This document shows positions 58,402-64,000 of a stretch of DNA of 64,000 bases, one piece after another. A program made the translations under genes and the position numbers. The notes under the pieces were generated by a model. It made no database searches. It worked only from the letters and a program-made list of their open reading frames with translations, and was not told where the DNA came from. The stretch's first letter is position 1. Each line of letters starts with the position of its first letter. Source of the stretch: Gluconacetobacter diazotrophicus PA1 5 (lineage in GTDB: Bacteria > Pseudomonadota > Alphaproteobacteria > Acetobacterales > Acetobacteraceae). The DNA is taken from contig NC_011365.1 in NCBI RefSeq assembly GCF_000021325.1, forward strand, positions 992,001 to 1,056,000. The letters run 5' to 3'.

Positions 58402-59549
58402 CCGTGAAACCGGCATGGCCCGACGCGCCCATGGATATCGCCGTCATCGGCGGCGGCGTCATGGGGGCGACCACCGCACTGTTCCTGGCACGCGGTGGCA
58501 TGCGCATCGCGCTTCTGGACCGACAGGACCTGTTTCGGGCGGCATCCGGCGTCAATGCCGGCACGCTGACACTGCATATGACGCGTGCGCAGTTGATCCC
58601 CCACGCCATGCGCGGCCGCGAAATGTGGCTGACCAGCAGGGAGTGGCTGGGGGCGGATGTCGGCGCCCTTGCCACGCCCGGCCTGTCCCTGGCCTTCACG
58701 GAAGCCGAGGAAGCCCTGTTACGCGAGCGCGCCAGAATCCGCCAGCAGGCGGGTGCGCCCATCGAAATCGTCCCGCCTGCGCGCGCCGTCGCGATCGAAC
58801 CCGGCCTCAACCCCTCGGTTCGCGCCGCCGCCTATTGCGAACTGGACGGACACATTCCCGCCTACCGCGTCGGCAAGGCCTATGCGCAGGCCCTGGGCCG
58901 AGCCGGCGTGCACCTGTTCGAGCAGTGTGCGGTGGAGGCGATCCACCCTTCCGGCAACGGATACGACATCCATTGCGCGGAACAGGCGCGCCCCCTGGCG
59001 GCCCGGCGCATCGTGCTGGCCGGCGGCGTATGGCTGGAAAAGATGCTGGGCTGGTTCGGCCACACCATTCCCATCCGCTGCCTGATCAACCAGCTCGTCG
59101 TGACGGAAACGATGCCGCAGGTCATGGGCAGCGTCGTCAGCATCGCCAACGGCCTTCTGTCGCTCAAGCAGTTCGCCAACGGCAGCGTCCTGATCGGCGG
59201 GGGCTGGCAGGGCGAAGGCAATATCCATGAAGGTGGCACCCGCGTCATTCCCGAAAACCTGCGCGGCAATGTGCGCCTGGCGCAGCACGTCATCCCGCGC
59301 CTGTCCCAGGCGCAGATCCTTCGGGTATGGCTCGGCCTCGAATCCGAAACGCCGGACGCCATGCCGTTGATCGGCGCCCTGACCCCACGCGACGACGCGT
59401 TCGTGATCGGGTGCGCCCATTCCGGTTTCACCAGCGGCCCGTATATGGGCCGCCTGCTGGCGGAACGCATCCTGGGCGGCACACCGGACCTGAGCGCATT
59501 CGACCCTCACCGCTTTTCCCCGTCCAGCATTCCGGAATCCTCGTCATGA
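58398..59549 (+). CDS. HcnC-like FAD-dependent amino/imino-acid oxidoreductase subunit
   Basis: This 383-residue DAO-family subunit has IAVIGGGVMGATTALFLARGG at residues 14-34, SGVNAGTLTLH, FANGSVLIGGGW and IGCAHSGFTSGP. It equals residues 580-960 of the fused protein in family. Together the three genes (56709-59549) should form a membrane-linked dehydrogenase for a secondary amine or D-amino acid. Confidence 0.88.
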   Translation: MTVKPAWPDAPMDIAVIGGGVMGATTALFLARGGMRIALLDRQDLFRAASGVNAGTLTLHMTRAQLIPHAMRGREMWLTSREWLGADVGALATPGLSLAFTEAEEALLRERARIRQQAGAPIEIVPPARAVAIEPGLNPSVRAAAYCELDGHIPAYRVGKAYAQALGRAGVHLFEQCAVEAIHPSGNGYDIHCAEQARPLAARRIVLAGGVWLEKMLGWFGHTIPIRCLINQLVVTETMPQVMGSVVSIANGLLSLKQFANGSVLIGGGWQGEGNIHEGGTRVIPENLRGNVRLAQHVIPRLSQAQILRVWLGLESETPDAMPLIGALTPRDDAFVIGCAHSGFTSGPYMGRLLAERILGGTPDLSAFDPHRFSPSSIPESSS

Positions 59550-60493
59550 TCCCTGCTTCCGCCACCCCCTTCCGGGGCGTCTATGCCGCGACGCTGCTTC
59601 CCCTGCACGAAGACGGGATGATCGACGCACCCGGCCTGGCCCGCCACATGAAGGACTGTACGTCCTCCCCGGACATCGTGGGTATCCTCTGCAATGGCCA
59701 TGCCGGCGAGAACCACCTGCTGAACCGCGAGGAGAAACGGCTGGTCGTCGAAACCGCCCGGCACGCGATCGGCATGGAGAAGATCATCGTCTCGGGCGTG
59801 CTGTCGGAAGACATCCAGGACGCCTGCCTGCAGGCCCGCGACGCGGTCGATGCCGGGGCGGATGCCCTTCTGGTCTTTCCCCCCTTCTCCTGGGCAGTAT
59901 CGCAGGATGCCGAGGCCATCGTCGCCCATCACCGTGCCATCTGCGAGGCAGTGGATGCGCCGGTCATGCTATACCAGTCGTCGATCGGCACCGGCGGCAT
60001 GGCCTATTCCCTTCCGATCCTGGAACGGCTGCTGCAGCTTCCCCGAATCGTGGCGATCAAGGAGGGAAGCTGGGAGACCAACGCCTATGACCGTCATCGT
60101 CGGCTGGCGGCGCGCGTCGCCCCCCACGTCGAGGTCATGGCCTCGGGCGACGAGCATCTGCTGCCCTGCTTCGCGATTGGAACCACCGGCAGCCTCGTCA
60201 GCCTCGCGGCCATCCTGCCCCGCAGCATCGGCCGGCTGTGGAACGCCGTCCAGGCCCAGGACCTGGACACCGCCCGCCGGGTCCATGCCGCCATCCAGCC
60301 CCTGGCGAACCTGATCTACGGCCGCGCCCCGTCCGGCCGCGCCACGCTGCGCCTGAAAGCCTGCCTGGTCATGCAGAAGACATGGTCGTCCTGCCGGACC
60401 AGGAAGGCATCCGAAGTTCTTTCACCGGAGGAATGGCGGGAATTGTCACAGGCTCTAGAATACGCGCTGGTAATGGAACAGGAACGTGACTGA
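59546..60493 (+). CDS. DHDPS-family lyase or deaminase with GHAGE variant
   Basis: This 315-residue barrel enzyme has Y143 (MLYQSS) and the Schiff-base lysine K172 (AIKEGSWETN). The usual GTTGE becomes GHAGE (51-55), losing the Thr that binds the carboxylate or relays protons in DHDPS. So it is unlikely to be true DHDPS. It is the second such enzyme in the region, next to a second dehydrogenase. ATG 59546 overlaps the dehydrogenase stop. Confidence 0.82.
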   Translation: MIPASATPFRGVYAATLLPLHEDGMIDAPGLARHMKDCTSSPDIVGILCNGHAGENHLLNREEKRLVVETARHAIGMEKIIVSGVLSEDIQDACLQARDAVDAGADALLVFPPFSWAVSQDAEAIVAHHRAICEAVDAPVMLYQSSIGTGGMAYSLPILERLLQLPRIVAIKEGSWETNAYDRHRRLAARVAPHVEVMASGDEHLLPCFAIGTTGSLVSLAAILPRSIGRLWNAVQAQDLDTARRVHAAIQPLANLIYGRAPSGRATLRLKACLVMQKTWSSCRTRKASEVLSPEEWRELSQALEYALVMEQERD

Positions 60494-60497
60494 CACC

Positions 60498-61139
60498 ATG
60501 ACGGCCGAACGTGAACTCAATCTTGCCGAACACGCCTACGGGCAGATTCGGCGCATGATCCTGGAACGGGAACTGCCCGGGGGCATGTCGGTCGTCGAAG
60601 GCCGCCTGGCGGACCATCTGGAAATTTCGCGCACTCCGGTTCGCGAAGCCGTGATGCGCCTGGCCGCCGAGGGGCTGCTGACCAAACAGGGGTCGCGGTC
60701 ATTCGCGGTCCGCCGCGTTTCGGCGGCCGAATTCTTTCAATGCATGCATATCCGCGAGGTCCTGGAAGGCGAAGCGATCCAACTGGCATTCGGCAAGATC
60801 GATCGCAGCCGTGTCACCGAACTGCGCGAGAAGGTGATCGCGCTGGGCCAGTCCCCCGAACAGACTGCCGCCCAGTGGCAGCTGGACGACCAGATCCATC
60901 TGATGTTCGCCCGGGCATCAGGCAATATCGTTCTGACCAAGACCATAAACGAACTGCGAACGCTGACGCGACTGTGTGAGGTCACTTATCCGCTCGGGCG
61001 CGTGCCGGCTTCGACCGTCGAACATCTGGCCATTCTGGACAGGCTGCTCGATGGCGATGCCGAGGCCACGAAGACCGCCATGCTGACCCACCTGCGCAAC
61101 GTTGCGACAGACTGCATGGACATCCTTCGCGGCGGCTAG
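60498..61139 (+). CDS. GntR-family (FCD) transcriptional regulator
   Basis: This 213-residue regulator has a winged HTH (about 8-70: AYGQIRRMILERELPGG, LADHLEISRTPVREAVMRL) and an FCD helical domain with metal-site-like H residues (MHIREVLEGEAI, DDQIHLMFARASGN, TVEHLAILDRLL). The start is ATG 60498 or GTG 60486; neither has ideal ribosome-site spacing. It is the only regulator in the 42-62.6 kb region and so is inferred to bind the palindromes at 47463 and 56664. Confidence 0.85.
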   Translation: MTAERELNLAEHAYGQIRRMILERELPGGMSVVEGRLADHLEISRTPVREAVMRLAAEGLLTKQGSRSFAVRRVSAAEFFQCMHIREVLEGEAIQLAFGKIDRSRVTELREKVIALGQSPEQTAAQWQLDDQIHLMFARASGNIVLTKTINELRTLTRLCEVTYPLGRVPASTVEHLAILDRLLDGDAEATKTAMLTHLRNVATDCMDILRGG

Positions 61140-61177
61140 CGCTCTGCCCCGACCTTTCCCACGCCAGGAATCTTCCA

Positions 61178-62572
61178 ATGACCTTCGACATCGTCATCCG
61201 CAACGGCACCATCGTGACCGCCAGCGACGTGTTTACCGCCGATATCGGCATTACCGGCGAAACGATCGACACGATCGGGCACGGTCTGACCGGCCACCAT
61301 GTCGTGGACGCCACCGGGCTGCTGGTCATGCCGGGCGGCATCGACGGTCATTGCCATATCGAGCAGGAAGAGGCCGACGGCACGGTGCATGAGGACGATT
61401 TCGCTTCGGCAAGCGCGTCCGCACTGCTGGGCGGCACGACGACGGTGGTGTGTTTCGCGTCCCATGTGCCCGGACGCAACATCGTCACACAGTTCGAGGA
61501 TTATCTCCGGCGGGGGCAGAATTCGCGCATCGATTTCGCCGTCCACCAGATCGTCACGCGTACCGACGCGGATACGATCGAAAAGGGTATTCCCGAAATC
61601 GCCCGCCGGGGCGTGGCGGGGCTGAAGGTCTTCATGACCTACGACGATTTCCATCTGACGGACGGACAGTTCCTACGCGTTCTCGACGCGGCGAAGGCCA
61701 GCGGCCTCGTGGTTTCGGTCCATTGCGAAAATTACGACGCGATCCGCCACATGATCGAAGCCCATCTCGCCGCCGGACGAACCGACGCCCACGCCCACGC
61801 CACCTCCCGCCCCCCCTGCCTGGAACGCGAGGCCACCTATCGCGCCATGACCCTGGCCGAACTCGTCGACCACGACATCCAGATCTTCCATGTTTCATGC
61901 CCGGAAGTCGCCGAGGAAATCGCGCGCGCCCGTCACCGCGGCGTCAAGGTCTCCGCGGAAACCTGCCCGCATTATCTTTCCCTCACGGAAGCCGATCTGA
62001 AGCGGAACGGATTCGAGGGCGCAAAATATATCTGCAGCCCCCCTCTGCGCACCCAGGCCGACCAGGACGGCATGTGGTCGTATCTGCGCGATGGAGTGAT
62101 CGGCATCGTATCGTCCGATCATTGCGGCTACAGCTTGGAAGGAACGTCCGGCAAAGCACGCCATGGCCGCGACGCGGATTTTTCACTGATCCCCAACGGG
62201 ATGCCCGGGCTGGGAACCAGAATGGCCGTCCTGTTCGATGCCGGTGTAAACAGCCAGAAGATCGGCCTGACGGATTTCGTCCGCCTGACGGCCACCGCAC
62301 CGGCCCAGCGATATGGCCTTTATCCCCGCAAGGGCACGATCGCCCCGGGCAGCGACGCGGACCTGGTCCTCTGGGACCGGACACAGCAGGTCAGGATCAC
62401 CAATGACCTGTTCCAAAGCAGGATCGACTACACACCATTCGAGGGACGCCTCGTCACCGGTTGGCCCGCCATGGTGCTTGCACGCGGCAGGATAGCCGTC
62501 GAGAACGGCCAGGTACTCCGCAAACCCACGATGGGCCGTTTCCTTAAAGCCCGTTCGGGACCGCAGGATTGA
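61178..62572 (+). CDS. D-hydantoinase/dihydropyrimidinase
   Basis: This 464-residue amidohydrolase has the binuclear metal site: H58-x-H60 (DGHCH), carboxylated K150 (GLKVFMTY), H182 (VHCEN), H238 (FHVSC) and the Asp in SSDH. The length and FMTYDDFHL region are those of dihydropyrimidinases/D-hydantoinases. It would open a hydantoin or dihydropyrimidine ring to an N-carbamoyl amino acid, which an amidase such as the M20 enzyme could then release. It lies 38 bp after the GntR gene. Confidence 0.9.
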   Translation: MTFDIVIRNGTIVTASDVFTADIGITGETIDTIGHGLTGHHVVDATGLLVMPGGIDGHCHIEQEEADGTVHEDDFASASASALLGGTTTVVCFASHVPGRNIVTQFEDYLRRGQNSRIDFAVHQIVTRTDADTIEKGIPEIARRGVAGLKVFMTYDDFHLTDGQFLRVLDAAKASGLVVSVHCENYDAIRHMIEAHLAAGRTDAHAHATSRPPCLEREATYRAMTLAELVDHDIQIFHVSCPEVAEEIARARHRGVKVSAETCPHYLSLTEADLKRNGFEGAKYICSPPLRTQADQDGMWSYLRDGVIGIVSSDHCGYSLEGTSGKARHGRDADFSLIPNGMPGLGTRMAVLFDAGVNSQKIGLTDFVRLTATAPAQRYGLYPRKGTIAPGSDADLVLWDRTQQVRITNDLFQSRIDYTPFEGRLVTGWPAMVLARGRIAVENGQVLRKPTMGRFLKARSGPQD

Positions 62573-62728
62573 ACATGCCTGCCGCCCCTGCCCCAATGTG
62601 CCCTGGGTTCCGAATTAAGGTTACGGCTTGCTCCCGAAGGTCGAACCGCCGAATGGTAGAGTTTCCGACCTGAGTCACGGCAACGGTCTGAATGCGTCGG
62701 GAATGTGCAGCGAGATCGGCGTCTTATA

Positions 62729-63900
62729 CCAACTCCTGTTTGTTAAAACCCATGTGCCCATTGTCGTAGCCCGAGGGACATGATGCGCCAGGGCTGGTCG
62801 ACGAGCTGGTTCCAGGCGTGGCAGCAGATATCGACGATGTCGTCGTAGGTGCGGAAGATCCGGTTCGACAGCCAGGTATTGCGCATGAACTGCCAGACGT
62901 TTTCCACCGGATTGAGTTCGGGCGAGCGTGGCGGGAGCGGCAGGATGGTGATGTTGGCGGGGATATCGAGTTTCGGGCTGGTATGCCACGCTGCCTGATC
63001 GACGATGAGGATAGCGTGAGCGCCCGGCGCTACGGCCTGCGAGATCTCGTCGAGATGCCGGTTCATGGCGTGGAGGTTGCACCAGGGCAGGACGAGGGCC
63101 GCTCCCTTGCCTAGCGCCGGACAGATCGCTCCGAAGATCCAGGCCGAACGTGTGCGCTGATCGGCAGGCGCGCGTGGACGGGTGCCGCGTCTGGCCCAGC
63201 GGCGCGTCAGCTTCGTTTTCTGGCCGACCCTCGCCTCGTCGCCCCACCAGAGTTCGATGGCCTTGCCGGGATGCCGGGCCCGGATCCCGGCCATGACGTC
63301 GGGGAAGCTTTTTTAAAAACGTCCTGGGCCTCGGGATCCTGGGCATGGTGCCGGGGGCGTCCCGTCAGAAGGCGGAAGTCGAGGCCCCGGATAACGGCGC
63401 TCAGCCGGCTGCGCGAAAGAGAGACGCCGAATTCCTCATAAAGCCATTGCCCCAGATCAGCCTGCCGCCAGCGCACCACCCCATGCACGGCAGCGATCGG
63501 GCCGTCCTCGATCCGGCGCATCAGCGCTTCCAACATGGCTGGTGTCAGGCGGGGAACGACACCGCCCCCATGATGATCCCGCACGCCATCCGGGCCCTCG
63601 GCGTTGAAACGCACCACCCAGTCCCGCACAATCTGCCGATCCGTCCCAGCCAGTCGTGCCGCGTCTCCGCGTGACGCACCATCGTAGATCGCCGCCAGCG
63701 CCAGAAGCCGACGCGCCTGGCCCGCATGCCTCGTTGTCCGCGCCAGAGCACGCAGTCCCGCCGCATCATAATCCTCACGCAACGCTAACGCCCCGCCCAT
63801 TCGGATGCCTCCCGCCCGGTTCGGCATCCTGTGAATCACAGCTCGTTCCAGAACGATACCGTCAGGCAATCACATATGAGTCAGGGCCGACCGGAGTTGG
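62729..63900 (-). mobile_element. IS630-family insertion sequence
   Basis: This 1172-bp element has ends CCAACTCCTG and its near-complement CGGAGTTGG, flanked by TA duplicates (62727-62728 and 63901-63902), the hallmark of IS630/Tc1-mariner transposition. It holds one transposase in two frames. Confidence 0.92.
62743..63800 (-). CDS. IS630-family transposase in two frames joined at an A6 slippery run
   Basis: The N-terminal frame starts at ATG 63800 (MGGALALREDYDA), with a helix-turn-helix (DAARLAGTDRQIVRDWVVRF) and a winged-helix segment. The C-terminal frame holds the DDE domain: WWGDEARVG, LIVDQAAWHT and SPELNPVENVWQF. They join at GTTTTTAAAAAAGC, read on the minus strand (A6 at 63309-63314): a -1 slip there gives V-F-K-K-S-F-P-D-V-M and a protein of about 350 residues. 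Such frameshifting is usual in this family, so it should be functional. ORF1 alone runs on to 63207. Confidence 0.85.
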
Positions 63901-64000
63901 TATTATTGCCGATCTCGTTGTAGTCTCTGCGTCAAAATTTTCCGCCTCGCTGCATGACAAGAGAACGATGCCATCCGCAGCTCAGACACGGTCACTAACG

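Larger units (their letters stand above)
62711..63917. repeat. Palindrome split by the IS630 element
   Basis: CGAGATCGGC at 62711-62720 and its complement GCCGATCTCG at 63908-63917 flank the IS630 element. With the element and one TA removed they face each other across a 13-base loop (GTCTTATATTATT) that contains the TA target. This was a hairpin before insertion. Confidence 0.65.

Noticed and set aside
52769-60493. A classical hydroxyproline operon
   Set aside because: Dehydrogenase and DHDPS-family genes fit, but there is no proline-racemase-family epimerase or ketoglutarate-semialdehyde dehydrogenase nearby, so the substrate is left open.

Overview
This is strongly GC-rich DNA with alphaproteobacterial gene content: a PutA of the short type without a DNA-binding N-terminus beside an Lrp-type regulator, many short-chain dehydrogenases (SDRs), TonB receptors, and nested IS256, IS3, IS481 and IS630 elements. 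An acetic-acid bacterium (Acetobacteraceae, Gluconacetobacter-like) is my best inference. No rRNA, tRNA or phylogenetic marker is present to prove it.

Layout. (1) 0-6 kb: a complete non-phosphorylative L-fucose pathway (mutarotase, dehydrogenase, lactonase, dehydratase, second dehydrogenase, acylpyruvase-type hydrolase). It is divergent from a GntR/FCD regulator with a tandem palindromic operator between them. (2) 6-10 kb: proline catabolism (Lrp-type regulator divergent from bifunctional PutA). (3) 10-24 kb: a LysR/SDR divergent pair, a MAPEG membrane protein, an Lhr helicase broken by a one-base frameshift, several SDRs (one Tat-exported and also frameshifted), a Rieske-FAD reductase, a DUF937 protein and a ferritin-like protein. 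(4) 24-29 kb: a scrapyard. Remnants of a TPP enzyme, an enolase-superfamily gene, an IS5/IS1182-type transposase and a molybdenum aldehyde dehydrogenase surround an IS256-family element, which itself carries an IS407-group element and an IS481-family element. Target duplications allow the history to be read exactly.

(5) 30-42 kb: an apparently intact nucleoside import and catabolism operon. It holds a GntR/UTRA regulator, a BMP-type ABC transporter, a cysteine hydrolase, a ribokinase-family kinase, a nucleoside phosphorylase, a SIS-domain protein and an aldehyde dehydrogenase, followed by a TonB receptor. (6) 42-62.6 kb: a large regulon for nitrogenous small molecules. A minus-strand block holds an M20 hydrolase, a TonB receptor and a ureidoglycine-type aminotransferase. 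A nine-gene minus-strand operon holds two polar-amino-acid ABC transporters, a DHDPS/NAL-family lyase and a 960-residue fusion of all three parts of an HcnABC-like amino/imino-acid dehydrogenase. The divergent plus-strand operon holds the same dehydrogenase as three separate genes, a second DHDPS-family lyase, a GntR/FCD regulator and a D-hydantoinase/dihydropyrimidinase. The same 15-bp palindrome (TATRC-N5-GTATA) lies upstream of the M20 block and in the divergent promoter, which ties the region into one regulon. This is the best candidate for an undescribed system. (7) 62.7-63.9 kb: an IS630-family element with a frameshifted transposase, inserted in the loop of a palindrome.

Short stretches not itemised (10116-10282, 23208-23471, 62573-62728, 63903-64000) show no gene I can support.
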